A stretch of DNA of 64,000 nucleotides from Venatoribacter pacificus (GCF_025318105.1 NZ_JAOANI010000004.1:6140-70139), one strand, 5' to 3'; positions 17,641 through 26,342 are shown, numbered from the stretch's first letter. Numbers and translations: made by a program. The notes: generated by a model not told the origin, from the sequence alone.

Positions 17641-17961
17641 AATTCATCCATCCACCTAATGAATTCAGTCTAGCAGGCGTACTGCAAACCGATGCTTATC
17701 CGCTCCGATTAATTCCCATAAAGAAAAAGTACAAAAGTCCCATTTAAATCTGCCCGGTAGTGCCCAGCACGCGCAACAACCTGAAGTTACATTTTTTCGT
17801 TACAAAACCTACTCAAGCATTCTCCGTATCATCAGAATCGATTGATCAGAGTCGCGTTTTGTTCACAGTTTTTTCACCCAATCACTGCTATAAAAGACCG
17901 ATCAGGATAACAATAACGAGAATGCCCACAAGAAGGCATAATTCAACGCAGTGAGGCGAGG
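17641..17961. other. divergent promoter region
   Basis: 321 bp between the diguanylate cyclase and the cytochrome cluster. AT-rich, without clear hairpins or an identifiable riboswitch. It must hold the promoter of the six-gene cluster; I could not place a convincing -35/-10 pair. Confidence 0.35.
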
Positions 17962-20277
17962 ATGAAACACACACTCTGGTTCCTGTTACTGCTGTCTCTG
18001 GGCATTACCCTGAGCGGCTGTAAAAGCGACTATTCCGGTAATGTTGGCGGCGCCTCTAATGGCGGCAATGGCAACTTGATCGGCAACTATAATCCCGAAG
18101 GTCAGCGTCAATACGAGCGCCAGTGCGCCTCCTGTCACGGCGTCGATGGTAACGGAACGCCGATCGGTTCATCGTTAGTTGCTTGTGCAACCTGCTCAAC
18201 CGTCAGCGTTCTGGCGGATGAAATCAGCCGCACTATGCCAATTGGTAATGTCGGCAGCTGCAGCGGTAGCTGTGCCACCGATACCGCGGAATACATTCTG
18301 TACGCCTTCAATGGCTACAACCTCGCCGCCGCGACCACCACACTGGAAGGTGTTGCCAATCACGAGCTGACCGTTACCCTGCGCAGCGCCGCATTACTGC
18401 TGGCTGGCCGCCTGCCCACCGACAGCGAAATCGCCATGGTAGAAAACAATGGCGAAAGTGGTTTGAGCCTCGCCCTTAACCAGCTGATGAATGAAGAAAA
18501 CTTTTATCAGTGGTTAATGGAAGCGTTTAACGAGCAACTGCTCACCGATAAATACCTCAGCAGCAATCAATATGAAGGCGGCATTAACCTGCTTGACCCG
18601 GATGATTACCCCCAGCGCAAATGGTACAACGATGCTTATCCCGCCGATGAGCAAAGCAGCATCCGTGGCTGCGTTCGCACACTCACCAATGATGCCGTTG
18701 CCCGCGAGCCACTCGAATTAGTGCGCTATGCCGCTAAAAACAGCCTGCCACATACTCTGTACATGAGCGCCGATTACATGATGGTGAACTGGTACAGCCA
18801 ACAGGTGTACGAAGCCACACTGGTCGATTCAAATGCGACCTTTAACCGCCTGGCCGAGCCAGTTTGTGATGCCAACGGCGTTAAAGTTTATTACGACCCG
18901 AATGACTTCCGCCCGGCGCGGGTTACCAAAGACCTCGAATATGAAATGGGTGGCATGCCGCACGCCGGGGTGCTGACCTCGCCGATGTTCTTAAACCGCT
19001 ATCCAACCACCTTCACCAACCGCAACCGTCACCGCTCGCGCATTGTTTTTGACTATTTTCTGGATACCGACATTCTGAAAATTGAAGGTGATCGTCCGGG
19101 CGATGGCATCGGTGCAGGCACCGCCAATCCAACTCTGCTTGATCCGGCCTGTTATGCCTGCCATCAGGTGATGGACCCGGTGTCGTCGGCTTTCCAGCAT
19201 TACGATGATCGCGGTCAGTACATTGTCACCGGCAGCACCTCACGCAATCGCTGGGACAGCTCCGATATCGAACCCGCCGGTCTGGCTGGCAAAACCATTC
19301 CACTGTCCGGTAACAGCGGTTATTTCCGCAATATGCTGCAGTGGCTGGGGAAAGAAATTGCCAATGATCCACGTTTTATCCGCGCCACCATGCGCACACT
19401 GTATACCGGCATCATCGGCCAGGAGCCGCTGGAATCACCGGGCGAAAATGGCAGTGATGCCGACAAAGTCGCTTACAACAGCCAGCGCGCCGTTATCAAC
19501 ACCATCGGCCAGGCCATGGCGGCCGATGGCTGGAATATCAAAACCGGAGTAAAGGGCATCATCATGAGTCCTTACTACCGCGCCAAAGCACTGGACGCCG
19601 GCAAACTGGTCGCCAACGAACACATCGGCGCCACCCAGTTCCTCAGTCCGGAACAGATGCAACGCAAACTGCAGGCAACTCTGGGCTTCGGCTGGGATGA
19701 ATTCCGCAATGAAAACAACCGCATCATGTACGGCGGCATGGATTCCGACAGCATCATTGAACGCATCCGTGAACCCAGCGGCCTGACCATTGCCATTCAG
19801 CAGCGTATGGCCACCGAAATGGCCTGCCGCGCCACCGCACTGGATTTCACCCGCAGTGCCGCCGAGCGCAAACTGTTCCGTTACGTTGAACCCACCACCA
19901 CGCCGCTGAACAGCGAAGGTGAACTCAGCGCCTCAGCGGTCAGCATGATCAAGCACAATCTGCAGCACCTGCACTGGGTCTTGCTCGGCGAACAGCTCGA
20001 TATAAACAGCAGCGAACTGCAGGCCAGCTACGACCTGTACTATCAGGTCTGGTCACAGGGCCAGGAGCTGCTGGCCAATTACCGCGACTATGACCCGCGC
20101 CCAGGTACGTCTATGGAATGGGAATGTCGCGCACGCTGGTATCGGACGGACGATGGCCGCACCAACGGCGATTTGCCGGAAGAAATGCGTATTGAACAGG
20201 ATGACAACTACAGCATCCGCGCCTGGACAGCGGTCATTACCTACCTGCTGTCTGACTACCGCTTTGCTTACGAATAA
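17962..20277 (+). CDS. c-type cytochrome lipoprotein, DUF1588/DUF1592-like
   Basis: 771 residues. The signal peptide ends in the lipobox LSGC (Cys20), so the protein is a periplasmic lipoprotein. A class I cytochrome-like domain follows with CASCH (residues 55-59) and extra cysteine pairs (VACATCS, GSCSGSCAT). The long middle resembles the DUF1549/DUF1592/DUF1588 modules of multi-domain cytochromes and includes a second haem site CYACH (397-401) followed by QVMDPVSSAFQHYDDRGQY. These proteins usually occur with a DUF1501 partner, and the next gene is one, 10 bp downstream. I infer an electron-carrying role at the envelope as first member of a six-gene operon. Substrate and partners are unknown. 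Confidence 0.75.
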   Translation: MKHTLWFLLLLSLGITLSGCKSDYSGNVGGASNGGNGNLIGNYNPEGQRQYERQCASCHGVDGNGTPIGSSLVACATCSTVSVLADEISRTMPIGNVGSCSGSCATDTAEYILYAFNGYNLAAATTTLEGVANHELTVTLRSAALLLAGRLPTDSEIAMVENNGESGLSLALNQLMNEENFYQWLMEAFNEQLLTDKYLSSNQYEGGINLLDPDDYPQRKWYNDAYPADEQSSIRGCVRTLTNDAVAREPLELVRYAAKNSLPHTLYMSADYMMVNWYSQQVYEATLVDSNATFNRLAEPVCDANGVKVYYDPNDFRPARVTKDLEYEMGGMPHAGVLTSPMFLNRYPTTFTNRNRHRSRIVFDYFLDTDILKIEGDRPGDGIGAGTANPTLLDPACYACHQVMDPVSSAFQHYDDRGQYIVTGSTSRNRWDSSDIEPAGLAGKTIPLSGNSGYFRNMLQWLGKEIANDPRFIRATMRTLYTGIIGQEPLESPGENGSDADKVAYNSQRAVINTIGQAMAADGWNIKTGVKGIIMSPYYRAKALDAGKLVANEHIGATQFLSPEQMQRKLQATLGFGWDEFRNENNRIMYGGMDSDSIIERIREPSGLTIAIQQRMATEMACRATALDFTRSAAERKLFRYVEPTTTPLNSEGELSASAVSMIKHNLQHLHWVLLGEQLDINSSELQASYDLYYQVWSQGQELLANYRDYDPRPGTSMEWECRARWYRTDDGRTNGDLPEEMRIEQDDNYSIRAWTAVITYLLSDYRFAYE

Positions 20278-20287
20278 GGAGCACGCC

Positions 20288-21643
20288 ATGAAACGTCGTC
20301 ACTTTTTGCAACTCATGGCCGCCACAGGCATGACCGCCCACATGCCACTGTGGACTCCTAAAGCCCATGCAGCCGCCGCCCCCGATCAGTTTCTGGTGGT
20401 CGTTAATGCCAGCGGTGGCTGGGACCCGACCTCACTGTGCGACCCCAAGGGTCTGAACAGTGCCTATGAGGCTCAGTCAGACCGTTACCTTGGCTCCACC
20501 AACTCGGTCGACCTTGATCCGGCCAAAGCCTTTGGCAATATTCGCTGGAGCGCCATCCCATCGTACGTATCCAACGATGAGGCGGTGCTGCTGCGTGTAG
20601 AAAGCCAGTTTGACCAGTTTTTCAATACTTACGGCAACCGCTTGACCGTGATTAATGGCATCGACACCGGTACCAATAATCACGATACCGGTAACCGCGT
20701 TATCTGGTCCGGCAAAGAAGAAATCGGCTACCCGAGCCTGTCCGCCTACTTTGCCGCCGCCACCGGCCCGACCCTGCCAATGGCCTTTATCAGCAATGGC
20801 GGCTACGACTTTACCGACTCACTGGTCGCCCGCGCCCGTGCCAGTAACGCGAATTTTATTAACGAACTGGCCGACCCTAACCGCTACAGCGGCGACCGCG
20901 GCTTCTTGTTCCGCACCAGCGATCGCAGCATCGACCAGTACAGCGCCGTTGTTGCAGCACAAAAAGCCCGGCTCCAACGCCAGCAACAACAGGAAGCATT
21001 ACCGTTGCGCCGCCAGCAACTGAGCCAGTTGTTCGGCGTCCGCAGCGAAGACAGCAACCTTGGCCAACTGAGCGTATCGCTGGCCGATATCAAAGCCAAC
21101 GTCAGCCGTGACAGCCACTGGAACGCTAACCGCTCCAACAGCCTGAAGAGCCAGGCAGAAGTCGTGACTGCCGCCTTCCAAAGTGGTCTCGCGGCCTCAG
21201 CTAACCTGAACATTGGCGGCTTTGATACCCACGGCAACCACGATTCCAATGCCTATCCACAGCTGGGTGATCTGCTCGAAGGCATTCACTTTCTACAGGC
21301 GGCGTTGCAATACGCAGGCATTGCCAACCGCACCACCGTGGTGGTGGGTTCTGACTTTGGCCGAACGCCCTACTACAATTCCGGCAATGGTAAAGATCAC
21401 TGGCCGGTCACCAGCATGATGGTGCTGCACCCGAATAGCACCGGTGGCAAGGTATTCGGTGCTTCGACCAGCGATTATCACGCCCAGCCCCTGAACCGCA
21501 GCACCGGACTGGCAGACGCTTCCGGCGATAAACTGACCCCCGCTCATGTGAATCAGGCGCTGCGTAAATTACTTGGGGTTGATCAGAGCCCGCTGAACAG
21601 CAATTATCCGTTACGCGTTAACGACTTTGATATTTTTGCCTGA
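20288..21643 (+). CDS. DUF1501 family Tat-exported protein
   Basis: 451 residues from the ATG at 20288, which has a perfect AAGGAG; an earlier in-frame start lies inside the cytochrome gene. The N-terminus MKRRHFLQLMAATG is a twin-arginine signal cleaved near AHAAA. The body shows DUF1501 features: VNASGGWDP, INGIDTGTNNHDTGNR, IGGFDTHGNH and VVVGSDFGRTPYYNSGNGKDHWP. The Asp/His-rich motifs resemble the alkaline-phosphatase/sulfatase-like fold assigned to this family, though activity is not established. Tat export means it folds, perhaps with a metal, before crossing the membrane. It lies 10 bp after the cytochrome and 26 bp before the thioredoxin. Confidence 0.85.
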   Translation: MKRRHFLQLMAATGMTAHMPLWTPKAHAAAAPDQFLVVVNASGGWDPTSLCDPKGLNSAYEAQSDRYLGSTNSVDLDPAKAFGNIRWSAIPSYVSNDEAVLLRVESQFDQFFNTYGNRLTVINGIDTGTNNHDTGNRVIWSGKEEIGYPSLSAYFAAATGPTLPMAFISNGGYDFTDSLVARARASNANFINELADPNRYSGDRGFLFRTSDRSIDQYSAVVAAQKARLQRQQQQEALPLRRQQLSQLFGVRSEDSNLGQLSVSLADIKANVSRDSHWNANRSNSLKSQAEVVTAAFQSGLAASANLNIGGFDTHGNHDSNAYPQLGDLLEGIHFLQAALQYAGIANRTTVVVGSDFGRTPYYNSGNGKDHWPVTSMMVLHPNSTGGKVFGASTSDYHAQPLNRSTGLADASGDKLTPAHVNQALRKLLGVDQSPLNSNYPLRVNDFDIFA

Positions 21644-21669
21644 ACCCGGAACATTAAGGAGATAAGCCT

Positions 21670-22170
21670 GTGCGCTTACTGATAACCACTGCACTGTTAC
21701 TGACCACCCTGCTGACTTCATCTTTGAGTCTGGCGCTGGAAACCGGCGACAAAGCCCCGGCCTTCAAGCTGCCGCTGTTAACGCAGAAAGGTCAGCTGTC
21801 ACTGGCCAGCTACAAAGGCAAAGTGGTGTATGTCGATTTCTGGGCCTCCTGGTGTGGTCCGTGCCGCAAATCCCTGCCGCTGCTGAACGAACTTCGAGCC
21901 GAGCTGAAAGGTCAGGGCTTTGAAGTGCTGGCCATCAATCTGGATGAAGACGTTAAAGATGCCCGCGCCTTTCTCAAAGAGTTTCCGGTCAGCTACCCAA
22001 CCCTGTACGACGGTGAAGGTAAAACCCCCACCGCCTTTGGTCTGCGCGGTATGCCAACCTCTTACCTGATTGATCGTCAGGGGCGGGTTCAGAGCGTGCA
22101 TCAGGGTTTCAAACCCTCCGATATCAGCAAAATCCGCGCTGAAGTGATTCAGCAACTGAAGCAAAAATAA
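21670..22170 (+). CDS. TlpA-like periplasmic thioredoxin
   Basis: 166 residues from a GTG at 21670, eight bases after AAGGAG. A cleavable signal peptide (residues 1-22, ending SLSLALE) sends it to the periplasm. The TlpA/ResA-type redoxin domain carries the active site WASWCGPCRKSLP near residue 60 and the cis-proline region GLRGMPTSYLIDRQG. It should reduce or exchange disulfides in the periplasm, plausibly keeping the CxxCH cysteines of the cluster cytochrome, or the Cys-rich tail of the next gene product, reduced. The second point is inference from neighbourhood. Confidence 0.93.
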   Translation: MRLLITTALLLTTLLTSSLSLALETGDKAPAFKLPLLTQKGQLSLASYKGKVVYVDFWASWCGPCRKSLPLLNELRAELKGQGFEVLAINLDEDVKDARAFLKEFPVSYPTLYDGEGKTPTAFGLRGMPTSYLIDRQGRVQSVHQGFKPSDISKIRAEVIQQLKQK

Positions 22171-22185
22171 CGGAGTATTGAGTCC

Positions 22186-22398
22186 ATGCTCAGCCGATTA
22201 CTGCTTACCGTGGCTATCCTGCTGATGATCAGCGGCTGCAGCACGGTAAAACCCTGGGAACGGGGTAACCTGGCCCAGGACATCATGGCCTGGCAGCCCG
22301 ACCCGCTGAAGGCCTCGCTCGATAACCATATTCATTTTTCCAAGGAAGGATCGTCCGGTGGCGGTCAGGCAGCCGGGGGCGGATGCGGCTGTAACTAG
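22186..22398 (+). CDS. DUF4266 small lipoprotein
   Basis: 70 residues. A signal peptide with lipobox ISGC (Cys18) leads into the DUF4266 core VKPWERGNLAQDIMAWQPDPL. A flexible Gly/Ser-rich tail ends in GGGCGCN, with two cysteines at the very C-terminus. The family is regularly found between a TlpA-like thioredoxin and DUF3570, exactly as here (15 and 11 bp spacing). Function unknown. The CGC end could bind a metal or exchange disulfides with the thioredoxin encoded just before it; this is inference. Confidence 0.85.
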   Translation: MLSRLLLTVAILLMISGCSTVKPWERGNLAQDIMAWQPDPLKASLDNHIHFSKEGSSGGGQAAGGGCGCN

Positions 22399-22409
22399 CC
22401 CGATATGTT

Positions 22410-23597
22410 ATGAGCAAACACACACTCAATTCTCTGGCCGCTCTGGCAGCGGCCGCGGCGACTCTGCCGGTTCAGGCAGAAAGCGCACCAACCGAACAGG
22501 TGATGGCGTACCGCTTCAGTCAGTATCAGGAAGCCGATGCGCCGCGGGCGCGAACCTTTACTCCCACGACTGAACGCTACAGCATCGATATTCACCAGTT
22601 TCGCTATGGACGACCACTAGGTGGTGACTGGTATCTGAACAGCGAGTTTCAGTACGAAACCCTGAGCGGCGCTTCTCCCATGCAGACTTACCAGAATGCC
22701 AATGGCCAGAGCGTGCTGCTGATGAGCGGTGCCAGCATTTCCGAAACCCGTTACGACCTGAAAGTTGCCCCCAAGCGATATTTCAGCGGCGCTCTGAACG
22801 GCCAGCTCGACGGCACGCTGGGAACCAATCTGGCCCTGTCGCAGGAAAACGATTACCAGTCGATTGCCCTTGGTGCCGATGGTTCGCTGGAGTTGTTTAA
22901 TAAACACACCACACTGCTCGGTTCACTGAGCCTGTCGCTGGATGAACTGTCGCCCAGTGATGCCTATATTTCAGCTGACCGTCGTCGTGCCGATGGCCGT
23001 GGTAAGCGCAGCGTCTCCATTTACGAAGGTGTATCGCAGGTTATTGATAAAAACCGCGTGGTACAGGTTGGCGTCGGCTACACCAAATTATCGGGTTATT
23101 TATCCGATCCGTATAAATTTGAAGACCGCCGTCCCAGCAGTCGCGGGCAGCTGACGCTCAGTGGTCAATATCGGCATTTTTTCCCACTGTGGGACGGTGC
23201 GGCACTGCACGCTGACTATCGCTACTACAGCGATGACTGGGGCATACGCTCGCACACCCTGACGACCCGCTGGGCACAAATGTTCAATCTGGCACCGTTT
23301 TCGTTCCGCCTTATCCCGATGATGCGCTACTACCGCCAGACCCAGGCCGATTTTTACAGCCTCGAACAGAATCCGCCGGATGATCAGCTGAACAGCTCCG
23401 ATGCGCGCTTATCGTCTTATGGTGCCTTCAGCTACGGCCTGGAAAGCCGCATTCTGTATCAGCAATGGACGCTCAGTATCGACTGGCAGCAATACCTGTC
23501 ATCGGAAGATTTCGCTCTGGTGCAAACCACCAATAACGAAACCCCGGCACTGGTCGATTACAGCATCCTGAGTCTTGGCATTGAATACCGTTACTGA
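22410..23597 (+). CDS. DUF3570 outer-membrane protein
   Basis: 395 residues. A signal peptide ends near residue 23 (LPVQAES). The mature protein is rich in alternating aromatic and polar strands (YSIDIHQFRYGRP, WYLNSEFQYETL, ALHADYRYYSDDWG) and ends in an aromatic-rich strand, EYRY, as outer-membrane barrels do. Two copies of SGAS occur at residues 86-89 and 106-109. ApbE modifies proteins at motifs of the form [S/T]GA[S/T], and an ApbE gene overlaps the 3-prime end of this one, so DUF3570 is a candidate flavin carrier. The ribosome site is weak and translation may be coupled to the DUF4266 gene. Its exact role is unknown. Confidence 0.83.
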   Translation: MSKHTLNSLAALAAAAATLPVQAESAPTEQVMAYRFSQYQEADAPRARTFTPTTERYSIDIHQFRYGRPLGGDWYLNSEFQYETLSGASPMQTYQNANGQSVLLMSGASISETRYDLKVAPKRYFSGALNGQLDGTLGTNLALSQENDYQSIALGADGSLELFNKHTTLLGSLSLSLDELSPSDAYISADRRRADGRGKRSVSIYEGVSQVIDKNRVVQVGVGYTKLSGYLSDPYKFEDRRPSSRGQLTLSGQYRHFFPLWDGAALHADYRYYSDDWGIRSHTLTTRWAQMFNLAPFSFRLIPMMRYYRQTQADFYSLEQNPPDDQLNSSDARLSSYGAFSYGLESRILYQQWTLSIDWQQYLSSEDFALVQTTNNETPALVDYSILSLGIEYRY

Positions 23598-24495
23598 AGC
23601 ACAGTCCCTGCACCGCCATGAGTTTACCGCCATGGCGTCGCCCTGCTGTTTTCATCTGCCCGACCTGCCCGGTATTCATACGCTGGCGCAACAGATGGAA
23701 GAGGAAGTGCGCCGCATTGAGCAGAAATACAGCCGTTACCGCCACGACAGCGTGCTGTCCCGTCTCAATGCACACGCCGGGCAAACCAGCGTAGTCGATG
23801 CCGAAACCGCCTGGCTGCTGAATTACGCCAAGGTGTGTTTTGAGCAGAGCGATGGCTTCTTTGATATCAGCTCCGGCATTCTGCGCAGCGTCTGGGACTT
23901 CCGCACGCCAACGCTGCCCGACACCACCGATCTGCAACGCCTGCTGCCGCGCATCGGCCTTGGCCGGCTGACCCTGAACGCTAACGAACTGTGGATGCCC
24001 GCCGATATGGAGCTGGATTTCGGCGGCATCGGCAAGGAGTACGCCGCCGATTGCGCCGCCGCCATTGCCCGTAATGCCGGAGTGCATCAGGGCATTGTTG
24101 ACCTAGGCGGTGATCTGCATATTCTCGGCCCGAAAATCAGCGCACAGGGCGAAGAGCCCTGGCTTCTGGGTGTGCGCCATCCACGCAAGCCGGAACAGGC
24201 CATTGCCCAACTTCCGGTATACCGTGGCGGCATGGCCACCAGTGGCGATTACGAGCGCTATTTTGAGCTGGATGGCCGCCGCTACTGCCACCTGTTAAAT
24301 CCACAGTCCGGCTGGCCGGTCAGCCACTGGGCATCGGTGACGGTGCTGGCGCCGTCCTGCCTGCTGGCCGGTACCTTATCCAGCATTGCCATGCTGCGTG
24401 AAGCCGCAGCTGTCGACTGGCTTAAGGAACAAGACGTTCATGCCCTGCTGATCGATCCCGCACTGCAACTGCAGCCTCTCACACCAGCAGCCTGA
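23575..24495 (+). CDS. apbE: ApbE-family FAD:protein FMN transferase
   Basis: 306 residues if it starts at the TTG at 23575 inside the end of the DUF3570 gene; a second TTG lies at 23581 and the first ATG at 23632 would cut into the conserved FTAMASPC strand. ApbE uses FAD to attach FMN to Ser/Thr of target proteins. Family blocks are IEQKYSRYRHDSVLSRLN, DFGGIGKEYAADCAA (catalytic region), VDLGGDLHILG (metal/flavin site) and SGDYERYFELDGRRYCHLLNP. Unlike typical ApbE lipoproteins it has no visible signal peptide, so it may act in the cytoplasm. It is the last gene of the six-gene cluster; the overlap points to translational coupling with its presumed target DUF3570. Confidence 0.9.
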   Translation: MALNTVTEAQSLHRHEFTAMASPCCFHLPDLPGIHTLAQQMEEEVRRIEQKYSRYRHDSVLSRLNAHAGQTSVVDAETAWLLNYAKVCFEQSDGFFDISSGILRSVWDFRTPTLPDTTDLQRLLPRIGLGRLTLNANELWMPADMELDFGGIGKEYAADCAAAIARNAGVHQGIVDLGGDLHILGPKISAQGEEPWLLGVRHPRKPEQAIAQLPVYRGGMATSGDYERYFELDGRRYCHLLNPQSGWPVSHWASVTVLAPSCLLAGTLSSIAMLREAAAVDWLKEQDVHALLIDPALQLQPLTPAA

Positions 24496-24615
24496 CACTC
24501 AGCGCCTGCGTTCTGACATTCAACACCCATAACCTGACACCGGCGGCATTGGCCGTTACTGCCAAGGGCTGATATAAAGAGGCCCTCAATAAGAAAAACA
24601 TCAGCAGGTCAGACT

Positions 24616-26163
24616 ATGGAAACGCCAAGCGCCACTGCCGTCAGTAACCCGACAACCACAACGCCATCATCCGCCTCCGCGCCGGAGTTTGAATACCGTC
24701 AGCATGATGCCCTCGGTCTTGCCGATCTGGTTCGCCGTGGTGAAACCTCCGCCAGCGAACTGCTGGATCTGGCCATTGCCCGGGCCGAAGCGGTGAATCC
24801 CAAAATCAACGCCATCATTACTCCGCTGTACGATTACGGCCGTGCCCAGATTAATGCTGGCTTACCCGATGGTCCCTTTTCCGGTGTGCCTTTCTTACTG
24901 AAAGACCTGCTCTGCGCAGTCGAAGGAACACCGCTGAGCAACGGCAGCAATGCGTTAAAAGGCCGTATTTCACCCCGCGACAGTGAACTGGCCGCACGCT
25001 TCCGTAACAGTGGTCTGGTGTTTTTTGGCAAAACCAACACGCCGGAACTGGGACTGATGGGCGTCACCGAACCCAAAGCCTTTGGCCCGGCGCGCAATCC
25101 CTGGAATCTTAATCACACTCCCGGCGGCTCCAGTGGTGGTTCTGCCGCGGCCATTGCCGCCGGTATTGTGCCGATGGCTTCTGGTGGCGATGGCGGCGGC
25201 TCTATCCGTATTCCGGCGGCCTGCTGTGGTTTATTCGGCCTGAAGCCAAGCCGTGGCCGGGTACCGACCGGTCCCTATGCGCAGGAGTTCTGGGACGGTG
25301 CCGCGACTGAGCATGTACTCACCCGCAGCGTGCGTGACAGTGCCGCCATGCTGGATGTGATCGCCGGTCCCGATGGCTCCAGCCCTTACCCGCTGCGCAG
25401 CCGTAATAACTATCAGGATTCTCTCAGCCAGCCCCTGCGTAAACTGCGCATTGGCTACACCAGCACCTCCTTTATCGGCCGCCCGGTCAGTGCCGATGCC
25501 ATTGCTGCGGTTGAACACAGCGTCAAATTGCTGGAGCAACTCGGCCACGAGGTTGAAGCGGTTGAGATTCGTCTGGATGGCGAAGCGCTGGCCGACAGTT
25601 ACCTGACCATGTATTTCGGCCATGTTGCGGCCGACCTCGAATTTATGGCACAGCAATTAGGCAGCCGCATCAGCAATCTGGATGTGGAAGACACCACCAA
25701 GGTTCTGGGCTTTCTCGGTAAAACCATTTCCGCCGGAGATTTTGTACAGGCCAAACGCCGCTGGAATGATTTTGCCCAGACCATGCACCTGTTTCATCAG
25801 CGCTACGATTTACTGTTAACCCCAACACTGGGCTCTGAACCTGTACCCATCGGCAGCTTTGAGCCACCGGCATGGGAAGCGGTAGCCATGAAAGTCATCA
25901 ATGCCTTCGGCCTGCACAAATTGCTGCTGAAAAGCGGTATGGTGAAACAGATGGCACTGGATAATCTGGAGAAACTGCCCTTTACCCAGCTCGCCAACCT
26001 GACCGGCCTGCCGGCGATGTCGGTGCCGTTATACTGGACGGCAAATAACCTGCCGCTGGGCTCGCAGTTTATTGCCCCTATGGGCGATGAGCACACTCTG
26101 CTGCAACTGGCCCAGCAACTGGAGCAGGCGCAGCCGTGGATGCTACGCACCCCGGATTTATAA
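24616..26163 (+). CDS. amidase-signature family enzyme
   Basis: 515 residues, the usual size for amidases (AtzF/GatA-like fold, EC 3.5.1.4 type). The Ser-cisSer-Lys triad can be read: Lys in PFLLKDLLCAVEG near residue 95, the cis-Ser in TPGGSSGGSAAAIAAG and the nucleophilic Ser in GGDGGGSIRIPAACCGLFGLK. There is no signal peptide; the first 25 residues are Thr/Ser/Pro-rich and probably disordered. The substrate is unknown. It stands alone, 120 bp after the apbE cluster. The last eight codons (WMLRTPDL) coincide with the first unit of a 25-bp tandem repeat that continues past the stop. Confidence 0.9.
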   Translation: METPSATAVSNPTTTTPSSASAPEFEYRQHDALGLADLVRRGETSASELLDLAIARAEAVNPKINAIITPLYDYGRAQINAGLPDGPFSGVPFLLKDLLCAVEGTPLSNGSNALKGRISPRDSELAARFRNSGLVFFGKTNTPELGLMGVTEPKAFGPARNPWNLNHTPGGSSGGSAAAIAAGIVPMASGGDGGGSIRIPAACCGLFGLKPSRGRVPTGPYAQEFWDGAATEHVLTRSVRDSAAMLDVIAGPDGSSPYPLRSRNNYQDSLSQPLRKLRIGYTSTSFIGRPVSADAIAAVEHSVKLLEQLGHEVEAVEIRLDGEALADSYLTMYFGHVAADLEFMAQQLGSRISNLDVEDTTKVLGFLGKTISAGDFVQAKRRWNDFAQTMHLFHQRYDLLLTPTLGSEPVPIGSFEPPAWEAVAMKVINAFGLHKLLLKSGMVKQMALDNLEKLPFTQLANLTGLPAMSVPLYWTANNLPLGSQFIAPMGDEHTLLQLAQQLEQAQPWMLRTPDL

Positions 26164-26250
26164 GATGCTACGCACCCCGGATTTATAAAATGCATTGCAT
26201 CCCGGATTTGTGAGGTGCAATGCATCTCAGGTTTGTAAGATGCAACACAC
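26139..26250. repeat. 25-bp tandem repeat over the amidase stop codon
   Basis: Four full units and one partial unit with an exact 25-bp period. Units at 26139 and 26164 are identical (GATGCTACGCACC...TTTATAA), those at 26189 and 26214 are diverged, and a partial unit starts at 26239. The first unit encodes the end of the amidase. Confidence 0.85.
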
Positions 26251-26283
26251 TGCAGAAGTAGCAAATTAAAACAAAAAGGCCAT

Positions 26284-26308
26284 CCACAATCCTGTCACAG
26301 GATTGTGG
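26284..26308. promoter_or_regulatory. 25-bp palindrome upstream of the SDR gene
   Basis: A perfect inverted repeat with 12-bp arms (CCACAATCCTGT) around a single C, 34 bp before the SDR start. No T run follows, so it is not a standard terminator; it may be an operator or an mRNA hairpin. Confidence 0.5.
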
Positions 26309-26342
26309 CACCCTGACCAATAACAATTAAAAGATTGCCAAT

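Noticed and set aside
17641..17961. Cyclic di-GMP riboswitch upstream of the cytochrome cluster
   Set aside because: Considered because a diguanylate cyclase is adjacent, but no conserved GEMM core or paired stems could be seen.
23473..24087. 204-codon frame antisense to DUF3570/ApbE
   Set aside because: Shadow of ApbE, whose motifs are unmistakable.
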